Origin: Prevotellaceae bacterium
GTDB taxonomy: Bacteria > Bacteroidota > Bacteroidia > Bacteroidales > UBA932
Direction: 5' to 3'
DNA: 17,435 nt
Assembly: GCA_031258755.1 (NCBI GenBank)
Contig: JAIRMK010000051.1
Coordinates: forward strand, 1 to 17,435
Each line of letters starts with the position of its first letter. Position 1 is the stretch's first letter. Below, in pieces: positions 6,998-14,930 of this stretch. Below the pieces are notes generated by a model that was given only the letters and a program-made list of their open reading frames with translations, did not search any database and had not been told where the DNA came from. A program made the position numbers and the translations under genes.

Positions 6998-9006
6998 TGG
7001 ATCCATACGCTTTTCAACAATATATTCTGCAAGGTATCCCCGACATATTACCTCCACCGAAGCCTTACGACAACACCATTAACCATGCGCCGAAACGGAA
7101 AGAGATTCTTGACAGGGAAGAAAAAAAACTGGCCTTGAAAAATGCCTTGCGGTACTTTCCCGAAAAACATCATGCGGTATTGGCGCCCGAATTTTACAAC
7201 GAATTGGAAACGTACGGACGTATTTATATGTACCGCTTTCGCCCCGATTACGAAATATACGCCCGCCCGATCCATGAATATCCGCACCGTTCGCTGCAAG
7301 CCGCATCAATCATGGTCATGTTGAGCAACAACCTCGATAAAATAGTAGCCCAACATCCGCATGAACTTATCACGTATGGCGGTAATGGCGCGGTATTTCA
7401 AAACTGGGCGCAATATTTACTCACGATGCAATATCTGGCCACGATGACCGACGAACAAACGCTCACACTGTACTCGGGGCATCCGATGGGATTATTTCCT
7501 TCGAGTAAGGAAGCGCCGCGTGTGGTGGTCACAAACGGCATGGTAATTCCGAATTATTCAAGTAAAGACCATTGGGAAAAATTTAATGCCCTGGGGGTTT
7601 CGCAATATGGGCAAATGACCGCCGGATCATTCATGTACATTGGCCCGCAAGGGATTGTACACGGCACCACCATTACTGTAATGAATGCTGTGCGACGTAT
7701 AGCGGAAACAGGAAACGCCGGCGGTAAATTATTTGTAAGCAGCGGGCTTGGCGGCATGTCGGGCGCACAGGCTAAGGCGGCAGTGGTTTCAGGCATTGTA
7801 GGCGTTATCGCTGAAATTAATCCGAAAGTAGTACACACACGTTACAATCAAGGTTGGGTAAATGAAATTTTCACTCATCTCGACACGCTTATACCCCGCA
7901 TCCGCAAAGCGGTGAACGATAAAGAAACCGTATCATTGGCTTATCAGGGCAATGTAGTAGATTTATGGGAACGGCTGGTACAGGAAAATATAAAAGTGGA
8001 TATCGGCAGCGACCAGACTTCGCTGCACAACCCATGGGCAGGCGGGTATTATCCCGCAGCAATGAGCCTTGAAGAGGCAAACCGGATGATGGCCGAAGAC
8101 CCCGGACAATTCAAGGCACAAGTGCAAAACTCGTTGCGGCGTCAGGTAAAAGCCATCAATACCCTGGCTGCACGCGGCATGTATTTCTTCGATTACGGTA
8201 ATGCTTTTCTCCTCGAAACATCACGCGCCGGCGCAGAAATCATTGACAAAGCAACCGGCGCATTTCTTTACCGGTCATATATTCAAGACATCCTCGGCCC
8301 TTTGTTTTTCGACTACGGATTTGGGCCTTTCCGCTGGGTGTGCACCTCGGGCAAACCCGAAGATCTGGCAATAACCGACGCTTTGGCCTTAGAAGTATTG
8401 GAAGAACTTTATCAAACGGCGCCGGCATGCATTCGTCCACAACTCGAAGACAATATTCGGTGGATTCGTGAAGCGCAAAAAAATAACCTGGTAGTAGGCT
8501 CGCAAGCCCGCATCCTGTATGCCGACAACGAAGGGCGCATACGTATCGCCGAAGCGATCAACACCGCCATTGGAAAAGGAAAAATCAGTGCACCGGTGGT
8601 GCTGGGACGCGATCATCACGACGTGTCGGGCACCGATTCGCCGTATCGCGAAACCTCAAATATCTACGACGGATCGTCGTTCACCGCCGACATGGCCGTG
8701 CAGAATGTGATTGGCGACGCCTTTCGCGGCGCCACCTGGGTATCGCTGCACAACGGCGGAGGCGTGGGCTGGGGCGAAGTAATCAACGGAGGTTTCGGCC
8801 TCACATTAGATGGAACCAAAGAAGCGCAACAACGCGCCCGCAACATGTTACTGTGGGATGTAAACAACGGCATTGCCCGCCGCAGCTGGGCGCGTAACAG
8901 CGGCGCCATGCTCACCATAACCCGCGAAATGCAACGCACACCGCTACTCCGCGTGACCATGCCAAATCTCGCCAATGAAAAATTAATTGACACCATTATC
9001 AAATGA
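6994..9006 (+). CDS. hutU: Urocanate hydratase (urocanase), long form
   Basis: A 670-residue enzyme for the second step of histidine degradation: urocanate + H2O to 4-imidazolone-5-propionate, using tightly bound NAD+ as an electrophile. NAD-binding and active-site motifs are intact: TYGGNGAVFQNW (127-138), GLGGMSGAQ (251-259), SDQTSLHNPWAGGYYP (339-354), C450 in FRWVCTSG (the equivalent of P. putida C410), RDHHDVSGTDSPYRETSN (539-556) and HNGGGVGWGE (586-595). It is longer than the P. putida enzyme (about 557 aa), as in the form shared by Bacteroidota and eukaryotes. The ATG at 6994 overlaps the alaS stop; a second ATG at 6997 is an equal alternative. Its stop overlaps the next start by 4 nt. 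No hutH, hutI, ftcD or fchA is in the window, so the rest of the pathway must be elsewhere, if present. Confidence 0.97.
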   Translation: MMDPYAFQQYILQGIPDILPPPKPYDNTINHAPKRKEILDREEKKLALKNALRYFPEKHHAVLAPEFYNELETYGRIYMYRFRPDYEIYARPIHEYPHRSLQAASIMVMLSNNLDKIVAQHPHELITYGGNGAVFQNWAQYLLTMQYLATMTDEQTLTLYSGHPMGLFPSSKEAPRVVVTNGMVIPNYSSKDHWEKFNALGVSQYGQMTAGSFMYIGPQGIVHGTTITVMNAVRRIAETGNAGGKLFVSSGLGGMSGAQAKAAVVSGIVGVIAEINPKVVHTRYNQGWVNEIFTHLDTLIPRIRKAVNDKETVSLAYQGNVVDLWERLVQENIKVDIGSDQTSLHNPWAGGYYPAAMSLEEANRMMAEDPGQFKAQVQNSLRRQVKAINTLAARGMYFFDYGNAFLLETSRAGAEIIDKATGAFLYRSYIQDILGPLFFDYGFGPFRWVCTSGKPEDLAITDALALEVLEELYQTAPACIRPQLEDNIRWIREAQKNNLVVGSQARILYADNEGRIRIAEAINTAIGKGKISAPVVLGRDHHDVSGTDSPYRETSNIYDGSSFTADMAVQNVIGDAFRGATWVSLHNGGGVGWGEVINGGFGLTLDGTKEAQQRARNMLLWDVNNGIARRSWARNSGAMLTITREMQRTPLLRVTMPNLANEKLIDTIIK

Positions 9007-10445
9007 AAAGGCTCGACCGTTACATATTGACTTCCTATCTCGGCCCCATGCTGCTGACCTTTTTCGTGGTGCTGTTCGTGTTGATGTTACAATTCCTGTG
9101 GCTACATATCGATGACTTGGTTGGTAAAGGATTAGGATTAATGGTAATTGGCGAATTTCTATTTTGGGGAATAATCACTTTCATCCCGTTGGCGCTTCCG
9201 TTGTCCACGTTACTGTCATCTATCATGACCATGGGAAATATGGGTGAAAGCAACGAATTGTTGGCCATGAAAGCTGCGGGCATGTCCATACAACGTGTTA
9301 TGAGGCCGCTAATGGGCTTGGTGGTGCTTATTTCAATTGTCGCATTTTTTGTGGCAAACAGCCTTATTCCATACGCTAATCTTCAAATCAGTTCATTGAT
9401 GTTCGACATTCGTCAAAAACGTATGGAAATTAAAATCCCTACCGGGGTTTTCTACAACGGCATTGAAGATTACAGCTTAAGGATTGAACGGCAAGATGAA
9501 CATACACAGCTGATGTATGACATGATACTGTATGACCATACCGACAAGAGGGGCAACGTTTCCGTTACCCGCGCCGACTCGGGCTACCTGAAATTCACCG
9601 GCGATAAAACCTACATCATTGTGAAGCTATTCCACGGCTACACGTATGAAGACGACAAACAACAAACAGGCGACAGCATTTATCCTTTTCAAAAGCGACA
9701 TTTTTCGGAACAGGAGGTGCTGATCCCACTGCAAAACTACGAATTTAAACGTAGCGACAATGAGCGTTTCAAGGAACAGGCGCAAATGAAAAGTTTACAG
9801 GAATTAAATACCCTTAACGATTCGCTGACATTGCTACAACACAACATGACGAATGTTTATGCTTCGGATTTCAAATACAAAGCCGCATTTGCACGCACAC
9901 AGGAATTTGATACGTTGAAGACGTTCCGCGAGAAGTATATCTACACCGTAAATTGCGACTCGCTCTTTACCCTGTTGCCTGCAGAACAAAAAGTAACCGC
10001 GGTAAACGGAGCGCTTCACCGCATATCGCAAGCGCTGTCGCAAAACGAAATACACTTTGCAAATTATGAACAGGTCGATTATCAAAAACGGCGTGTCGAT
10101 ATAGAATGGCATCGCAAATTCACCTTGTCTATCGCCTGTCTTATTTTCTTTTTCATCGGCGCACCGCTGGGCGCCATTATCCGCAAAGGCGGATTAGGCA
10201 TGCCCACCGTGGTGTCCATTTTCTTCTTTACGGCATATTGGGTGGTCGATATTTCAGGGAAAAAACTGGCGCGTGACGGCGTATTAGATCCGGCCATGGG
10301 CATCTGGCTGTCGAGTTTTGTATTGCTGCCCATGGGCATTTTCTTAACCTATAAGGCCACTACCGACTCGGCGCTATTTAATACCGACCGCTATATCGAT
10401 TACTTAAAAAAAATCTCCAAAATCTTTACAAAAAAACGTGAATAA
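9003..10445 (+). CDS. LptF/LptG (YjgP/YjgQ)-family permease
   Basis: A 480-residue inner-membrane protein, one of the paired LptF/LptG subunits that with LptB2 extract lipopolysaccharide from the inner membrane for the Lpt bridge. Six membrane segments are visible: about 15-37, 48-76, 104-124, 373-393, 399-417 and 430-450. Between TM1-TM2 and TM3 lies the coupling segment ELLAMKAAGMSIQRVMRPL (85-103). The periplasmic part (about 125-370) has the beta-jellyroll, with NADSGYLKF-like strands, and then an extra charged, probably helical stretch (about 250-365). This makes the protein about 110 residues longer than E. coli LptG (about 360 aa). F versus G cannot be decided. ATG at 9003 overlaps the hutU stop (ATGA). 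The 3' end overlaps fmt by 8 nt. Confidence 0.9.
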   Translation: MKRLDRYILTSYLGPMLLTFFVVLFVLMLQFLWLHIDDLVGKGLGLMVIGEFLFWGIITFIPLALPLSTLLSSIMTMGNMGESNELLAMKAAGMSIQRVMRPLMGLVVLISIVAFFVANSLIPYANLQISSLMFDIRQKRMEIKIPTGVFYNGIEDYSLRIERQDEHTQLMYDMILYDHTDKRGNVSVTRADSGYLKFTGDKTYIIVKLFHGYTYEDDKQQTGDSIYPFQKRHFSEQEVLIPLQNYEFKRSDNERFKEQAQMKSLQELNTLNDSLTLLQHNMTNVYASDFKYKAAFARTQEFDTLKTFREKYIYTVNCDSLFTLLPAEQKVTAVNGALHRISQALSQNEIHFANYEQVDYQKRRVDIEWHRKFTLSIACLIFFFIGAPLGAIIRKGGLGMPTVVSIFFFTAYWVVDISGKKLARDGVLDPAMGIWLSSFVLLPMGIFLTYKATTDSALFNTDRYIDYLKKISKIFTKKRE

Positions 10446-11385
10446 TCCCTTACGCATTGTATTCATGGGCACGCCCGCTTTTGCCGCCGGCGTGCTGAAA
10501 CCTTTAACAGAAAAGGGCTATAATATTATCGGCACAGTGACCGTTCCCGATAAACCTGCCGGACGCGGGCAACAAATACAGTGCTCGGCGGTGAAACAAT
10601 TAGCGATCGAAAAAGGTATTCCGGTGTTGCAACCTGAAAAATTACGCGATGAAATTTTTCTGCAACAGCTGCGCCGGTGGAACGCCGACGTCTTTGTGGT
10701 AGTGGCGTTCCGCATGTTGCCCGAAGTGGTGTGGAGTATGCCGAAATACGGCACATTTAACCTGCACGCCTCGCTCTTACCCCAATACCGCGGCGCCGCA
10801 CCCATTAACCGGGCAATCATTAACGGAGAAACCGAAACGGGTGTAACCACTTTTTTCCTTGATCATGAAATAGACACCGGACGACTTGCTTTCAGCGAAA
10901 AAACAGTTATCGGAGAAGAGGAAAACGCAGGCCGGCTCCACGACCGGCTCATGGAAATGGGGGCGCCGTTAGTCTGTAAAACGCTCGACGCCATTGCAAG
11001 CGGGACGCTACAAACCACACCACAACCTCACTTAAACGATTTACGTCCCGCGCCGAAAATATACAAAGAAACTTGCCGGATTAACTGGAATAACAGCGCA
11101 CGTGATATCCACAATCTGGTACGCGGCCTAAGCCCCTACCCTGCTGCTTTTACCGAAATGAAAGGGGCAAATAACAACCTGCTCCTTAAAATATTTTCCA
11201 CTACACCCGAAATTGTCCCCCACAATCTACAGCCGGGCGCCATAGAAAGCGACCGGAAAAGCTACCTGAAAGTGGCTTGCCGTGATGGTTACATATATAT
11301 TCTCGACTTACAGTTATCAGGAAAAAAACGGCTTCCCGTCAAAGACTTCCTTGCAGGGTTTAAAGAGTTTACGGATATGGCCTGA
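10438..11385 (+). CDS. fmt: Methionyl-tRNA formyltransferase
   Basis: A 315-residue cytoplasmic enzyme of normal length that formylates initiator Met-tRNA from 10-formyl-THF. The N-terminal formyltransferase fold shows RIVFMGTPAFA (6-16) and the catalytic set N108 and H110 (FNLHASLLP) with D146 (HEIDTG). The 10-formyl-THF loop SLLPQYRGAAPI is at 112-123. The C-terminal OB-like tRNA-binding domain (about 205-315) includes IHNLVRGLSPYPAAF. The start codon is GTG at 10438, inside the end of the preceding gene (8-nt overlap). I prefer it to the ATG at 10465 because the family's first beta strand precedes MGTP. The last 17 bp overlap, tail to tail, the minus-strand glycosyltransferase gene. Confidence 0.97.
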   Translation: MNNPLRIVFMGTPAFAAGVLKPLTEKGYNIIGTVTVPDKPAGRGQQIQCSAVKQLAIEKGIPVLQPEKLRDEIFLQQLRRWNADVFVVVAFRMLPEVVWSMPKYGTFNLHASLLPQYRGAAPINRAIINGETETGVTTFFLDHEIDTGRLAFSEKTVIGEEENAGRLHDRLMEMGAPLVCKTLDAIASGTLQTTPQPHLNDLRPAPKIYKETCRINWNNSARDIHNLVRGLSPYPAAFTEMKGANNNLLLKIFSTTPEIVPHNLQPGAIESDRKSYLKVACRDGYIYILDLQLSGKKRLPVKDFLAGFKEFTDMA

Positions 11386-13339
11386 ACGCCATACTACAAA
11401 TTGCAATTTTACCATCCTTCAATCCTCTGATATTGGTATTATACACAAATTGTATAGTATTTTCCCCTTCTTTAAACAAGTTGGCGCGAAGATCCAAGAC
11501 ATACGATTGTCGGTTGCTTGATGCGTTTTCTCCTTGTTTTTTAAGCAGACCTATTTGGCGTTTATTTAAAACAATGATCAACTCATTGTCAAAGTGCACA
11601 CCCTCCGCTTCCAGCCATAACCGCATTCCACGGGGATCTATTTTTGTGACATTAAAACTAAATTGCGGACCGGCATTATACATAGGCGTGAGCAATTCGG
11701 CTATGTCATTAGAATATTGGCGGGGAATATCATGATTCCAATAAAACACTTTCACATACGCATTACTCTGTGCATACATAAAATTGGTATTACGGATAAT
11801 AAAATCACGCGCCGCCGGATCGGTAAGCGCACCTTGAAGATAGTAATCAGCAAAGAGCCATCCGGTTTTATGTTCGCGGTATAAACGCTCCAATGCTTCC
11901 AATGAACAGGCATTCACATTGACCGTATCGATCGGTAAAAATTCATAACGATGCGTAGTGGTATTATAGTATTTTTGCCGGAATTGATAAGTCGGCCGGT
12001 TTAGATAAAATGAGGGATAATTTGTGATTGTAGCCATTATAATATCATCAGGGCCTATCATGTTATTAACACTATTCAACGTTGATCGCCAATCGGCAAA
12101 AAACCATTGCGAAAAAGCAAACGGAACAACCCTGCCATGTTCCTTACGGGCAACCATGGCCACACTGTCATGCACCGGCGACAGCAATACAGCCAATATA
12201 AAAAAAGCGCCGGTGATTATTCTCTTGCCGGTAGCCGCTTTAATTCTACTTGTACAAAAAACCACCAGCTCATTACAGGTTACCGCCATTCCAATAAGAA
12301 ACAACGGATAAATAAAAATCAAATAACGGGGCAAGGCGGGCTCCCTGTATATAAAACTCATCAACAGGAATACGACAACCAGTAATGACGACACATAAAT
12401 GCCTGCTTTGCCATACCTGAACCAACTCCAAACCAAACCCGCGAAACCGGTTATGTAGATTAAATTATAATCTTCGCGAAGAACATTAAAATAAATAGAA
12501 AAACTTTTAAAAGGTTCCGTGGCGAATAACTGTGCCAAACGCGCCAAGTCGGGCAATACCCATACGGCTATCCGCTCAGGTAAAAACACCGTCAATAATG
12601 ATTTGATAAACGCCTGCACGTCCGGCACAAAGGCAATAACACAAAAAACAACAAACAGGTACGACACTACGGCATTGATACAGCCAAACGAGGCTTTTTT
12701 CAACAGTAGTTTCCTGATAAAAATCACCAAGTGGTAAAATCCAATGGCATATATAACCAAAAAAACCAATTGGTGCGACATAAAAGTCAGGATAAGACAT
12801 CCCGCGGCATACAATGCGTTTCTGGGCGTCAAGCGGAAATAATCCAACAGTTTATTTCCCGATTTTTTATATTCATCTTTTACATCCAAACACTTCCCCA
12901 AAAAATAAGCCAGTGCCAAAAAGAAGAACAGGAAAATAGCATAATTACGAGCTACACGCGACCAGAACACGAAATACTCCGAGAATGTAAGGAAAATGGC
13001 GGCAAACAGCCCTACCTGCTTATTAAAATATCGCTTTCCGAAAACATATAACAAGGGGATGGACAACGCACCGAAAATCACGCTGGGGAAACGTGCCCAA
13101 AAAGCCGTAGCGCCGAACAGTTTAAACAACGGAATAATAAACATGGTTAGCAAAATACCATTATTATCATCGGTAAACAGCGGCTGTTCGGGCCAGAACC
13201 TGGCCCTGTTCGCATGCACATATTCATCAACCCACAAGGTCAAATAATCCAAATTATAAATTCTGACGATAAATCCAATGACCGTGAGCAGGGCTACCGC
13301 CAATATGTAATAATTCCAATGAAAATTATTTTTTTTCAC
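11369..13339 (-). CDS. GT-C / ArnT-PMT-like membrane glycosyltransferase (GT39/GT83 type)
   Basis: A 656-residue polytopic inner-membrane protein. TM1 is about 9-28. The first outer loop carries LWVDE with D38-E39, the acidic pair typical of PMT/ArnT catalytic sites. About ten further hydrophobic segments run to about 390. Residues 395-656 are soluble and probably periplasmic; 555-650 looks beta-rich and may be an added beta-sandwich module. Such enzymes move a sugar from a polyprenyl-phosphate donor to lipid A, protein or glycan on the outer face of the membrane. Donor and acceptor cannot be told here. The start is GTG (13339-13337): an in-frame TAG lies two codons upstream, and starting further in would delete TM1. 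It lies 9 nt after the GT2 gene, its probable donor-making partner. Confidence 0.85.
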   Translation of the reverse strand: MKKNNFHWNYYILAVALLTVIGFIVRIYNLDYLTLWVDEYVHANRARFWPEQPLFTDDNNGILLTMFIIPLFKLFGATAFWARFPSVIFGALSIPLLYVFGKRYFNKQVGLFAAIFLTFSEYFVFWSRVARNYAIFLFFFLALAYFLGKCLDVKDEYKKSGNKLLDYFRLTPRNALYAAGCLILTFMSHQLVFLVIYAIGFYHLVIFIRKLLLKKASFGCINAVVSYLFVVFCVIAFVPDVQAFIKSLLTVFLPERIAVWVLPDLARLAQLFATEPFKSFSIYFNVLREDYNLIYITGFAGLVWSWFRYGKAGIYVSSLLVVVFLLMSFIYREPALPRYLIFIYPLFLIGMAVTCNELVVFCTSRIKAATGKRIITGAFFILAVLLSPVHDSVAMVARKEHGRVVPFAFSQWFFADWRSTLNSVNNMIGPDDIIMATITNYPSFYLNRPTYQFRQKYYNTTTHRYEFLPIDTVNVNACSLEALERLYREHKTGWLFADYYLQGALTDPAARDFIIRNTNFMYAQSNAYVKVFYWNHDIPRQYSNDIAELLTPMYNAGPQFSFNVTKIDPRGMRLWLEAEGVHFDNELIIVLNKRQIGLLKKQGENASSNRQSYVLDLRANLFKEGENTIQFVYNTNIRGLKDGKIAICSMAFRPYP

Positions 13340-13348
13340 CTTCTATAT

Positions 13349-14101
13349 TTATAATTTGTTAGCAAATTTGCGTTTTAGAATAAGTTTCAAGGTTTTCATA
13401 ACTGTAACCTTCACATTCATTTTGCTGGTTCCCTGTTTCATGTCATAACGTAAAATAAACGGTACTTCACCAAAAATCACATTCATGGAACGCAGCTGCA
13501 AAATAATATCAACCATGGCCTGAAACCCCTGTTGATCGATAAAACGATCGCCATATTTTGCAAAGGCTTCCTTAAGCACCCTTGCACGATAGGCGCGATA
13601 ACCGCAGGTAAAATCCTTCACGCCCTTAATCGGCAAAAGAAGACGAAAGATATAAGAAGCCATCAAACTCAACAACCGCCGTCCACACGAGAGGCCATAC
13701 ACCCGTGCGCCTTTCCGGTAGCGCGATGCAATCACCACATCATAACCTTCACGAATTGTGTTCACCATGCGGTAAACAAGTCCCGGCGTATGGGTGTCGT
13801 CCGCATCCATGGTGATAATAATATCACCGTCGGAAGCCGCCTCTGACGCAAACAAAAGGCCGTCGCGAATGGTTGGCCCTAATCCTTTATTTTTTTCATG
13901 CTGTACAATTTTCAACGGCAGTCGCTGCGCGTAATCCTTTAATATTTCCATCGTGCGGTCAACGCTGCCGTCATTCACCACCACTATTTCATAATTATCT
14001 ATACCCGCATCCGGCAAACAGCAACTTATGCTGTCCAAAAGCTTTCCGATATTCGCTTCTTCGTTATAAGCCGGCAACACAATGTACAAATGATTTTTCA
14101 T
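13349..14101 (-). CDS. Family 2 glycosyltransferase, polyprenyl-phosphate sugar synthase (DPM1-like)
   Basis: A 250-residue GT-A enzyme. It starts with the nucleotide-binding strand LYIVLPAYNEEANIG (5-19) and then has VVNDGSVDRT (41-50), NKGLGPTIRDGL (71-82), and the metal-binding D99-A-D101 in MDADDTHTP. GYRAYRA (167-173) and DQQGFQ (189-194) follow. There are no C-terminal membrane helices, so it resembles the short DPM1 type. It likely loads a sugar from an NDP-sugar onto undecaprenyl or another polyprenyl phosphate at the cytoplasmic face; the sugar is unknown. I chose the ATG at 14101 over an in-frame ATG at 14149: the family begins right before this strand, and 14149 lies at or just after the predicted transcription start. 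It forms an operon with the GT-C gene. Confidence 0.9.
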   Translation of the reverse strand: MKNHLYIVLPAYNEEANIGKLLDSISCCLPDAGIDNYEIVVVNDGSVDRTMEILKDYAQRLPLKIVQHEKNKGLGPTIRDGLLFASEAASDGDIIITMDADDTHTPGLVYRMVNTIREGYDVVIASRYRKGARVYGLSCGRRLLSLMASYIFRLLLPIKGVKDFTCGYRAYRARVLKEAFAKYGDRFIDQQGFQAMVDIILQLRSMNVIFGEVPFILRYDMKQGTSKMNVKVTVMKTLKLILKRKFANKL

Positions 14102-14120
14102 ATTTACATAAAACACATTA

Positions 14121-14144
14121 AGCTCCAATTGGACAAATTGAGCT
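14121..14144 (-). other. Inverted repeat (hairpin) in the GT2 mRNA leader
   Basis: AGCTCCAATT (14121-14130) and AATTGAGCT (14136-14144) are complementary over 9 bp with one bulged C and a loop of about 5 nt. With the predicted start of transcription near 14155, the hairpin would occupy the 5' leader about 20 nt before the GT2 ATG. It may affect translation or bind a protein at the DNA level. Function is unproven. Confidence 0.4.
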
Positions 14145-14160
14145 ATCACATAATTTGTTA

Positions 14161-14191
14161 CAAATATAGCATAAAAAATGAACTAATCAAA
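14161..14191 (-). promoter_or_regulatory. Predicted promoter of the GT2-GT-C glycosyltransferase operon
   Basis: On the minus strand, TTTG (14191-14188), 19 nt, then TATATTTG (14168-14161). This matches both boxes of the Bacteroides promoter pattern with allowed spacing. A short palindrome, ATTTG-TTA-CAAAT (14153-14165), overlaps the -7 box. Confidence 0.65.
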
Positions 14192-14213
14192 AAATCTTCT
14201 ATTCCTCTTTTAC

Positions 14214-14221
14214 TATCTTTG
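14214..14221 (+). promoter_or_regulatory. Predicted -7 box of the thiamine diphosphokinase promoter
   Basis: TATCTTTG fits TAnnTTTG exactly and lies 24 nt before the ATG at 14246. No good TTTG is found 19-21 nt upstream, so only the -7 element is supported. The leader would be under 25 nt, leaving no room for a TPP riboswitch. Confidence 0.5.
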
Positions 14222-14245
14222 TAGTCTAAACCAAGACTCACGACA

Positions 14246-14881
14246 ATGAATGGCATAAAATTCCCGGCTCCGGCAGTGATTGTAGCCAACGGCTGTTTCC
14301 CGCAGCACGACGTCCCCCTGAAAGCGTTGCGGGACGCGGGCACTATCGTGTGCTGCGACGGCGCTGTAAAAAAAATCGTGGCACACAGATTGAAGCCCGG
14401 CTACATTGTCGGCGACATGGACAGTATCACCCCCCTGCATGCCGAACAATATGCCCACATCCTTCACCCTTCGGCCGAACAGGACACGAACGACCTGACG
14501 AAAGCCGTTCATTTCTGCGTGGCGCACGGCGTAACGGACGTGCGCATCGTGGGCGCCACCGGCGAACGTGACGACCACAGTATCGCGAACATTGCACTGC
14601 TGGCCGACTATGCAACAATGTTCCGTGAGGTGGAAATGCTTACCGACCATGGACGGTTTACGCCGCTGCTTGCATCCGCAACACTCGAAAGCCACGCGGG
14701 GCAACAGGTTTCCGTATTTTGCATGACGCCACATCTGCGCATCAACTCGGAAGGATTAAAATATCCGTTACGGAACGCAGTGTTCGACTCGTGGTGGAAA
14801 GGGACATTGAATGAAGCGTTGGGTAACCGTTTCAGCCTGCTTTTTGAAAAAGGGGAAATCATTGTCTTCCGCACCTATTAA
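14246..14881 (+). CDS. Thiamine diphosphokinase (thiamine pyrophosphokinase)
   Basis: A 211-residue cytoplasmic enzyme that transfers a pyrophosphate group from ATP to thiamine, giving thiamine diphosphate. The N-terminal catalytic domain has ANGCFP (14-19), CDGAVKK (37-43), the acidic GDMDS (56-60), QDTNDLTKA (79-87) and GATGERDDHSIAN (103-115), all diagnostic for the family. The C-terminal beta-sandwich thiamine-binding domain includes SEGLKYPL (168-175), the usual S-x-G-L-K-W/Y element. Length is normal. ATG start with an adjacent -7 box. It is a single gene: divergent from GT2 and convergent with the DUF4249 gene. The neighbouring TonB receptor is on the other strand, and there is no PnuT-like transporter, so a thiamine-salvage cluster is not shown. 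Confidence 0.95.
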   Translation: MNGIKFPAPAVIVANGCFPQHDVPLKALRDAGTIVCCDGAVKKIVAHRLKPGYIVGDMDSITPLHAEQYAHILHPSAEQDTNDLTKAVHFCVAHGVTDVRIVGATGERDDHSIANIALLADYATMFREVEMLTDHGRFTPLLASATLESHAGQQVSVFCMTPHLRINSEGLKYPLRNAVFDSWWKGTLNEALGNRFSLLFEKGEIIVFRTY

Positions 14882-14882
14882 C

Positions 14883-14926
14883 TGTTGAACTGTTTATCAA
14901 CAACTCAACATTTCAACAACTCAACA
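14883..14926. terminator. Hairpin and duplicated arm between convergent genes (possible bidirectional terminator)
   Basis: TGTTGAACTGTT (14883-14894), a 4-nt loop and AACAACTCAACA (14899-14910) form a 12-bp stem with two mismatched positions. The 14-bp segment TCAACAACTCAACA (14897-14910) is repeated at 14913-14926, so an alternative stem is possible. It fills the 49-bp gap between two convergent stops. No long T-tract is present, so terminator strength is uncertain. Confidence 0.4.
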
Positions 14927-14930
14927 ATTA

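Noticed and set aside
14101..14149. Upstream in-frame ATG (14149) as start of the GT2 gene
   Set aside because: It adds 16 residues not typical of the family and lies at or within a few bases of the predicted transcription start. The ATG at 14101 sits directly before the conserved first strand.
14214..14246. TPP riboswitch upstream of thiamine diphosphokinase
   Set aside because: The predicted leader is under 25 nt and contains no CUGAGA-type conserved core; a riboswitch would not fit.
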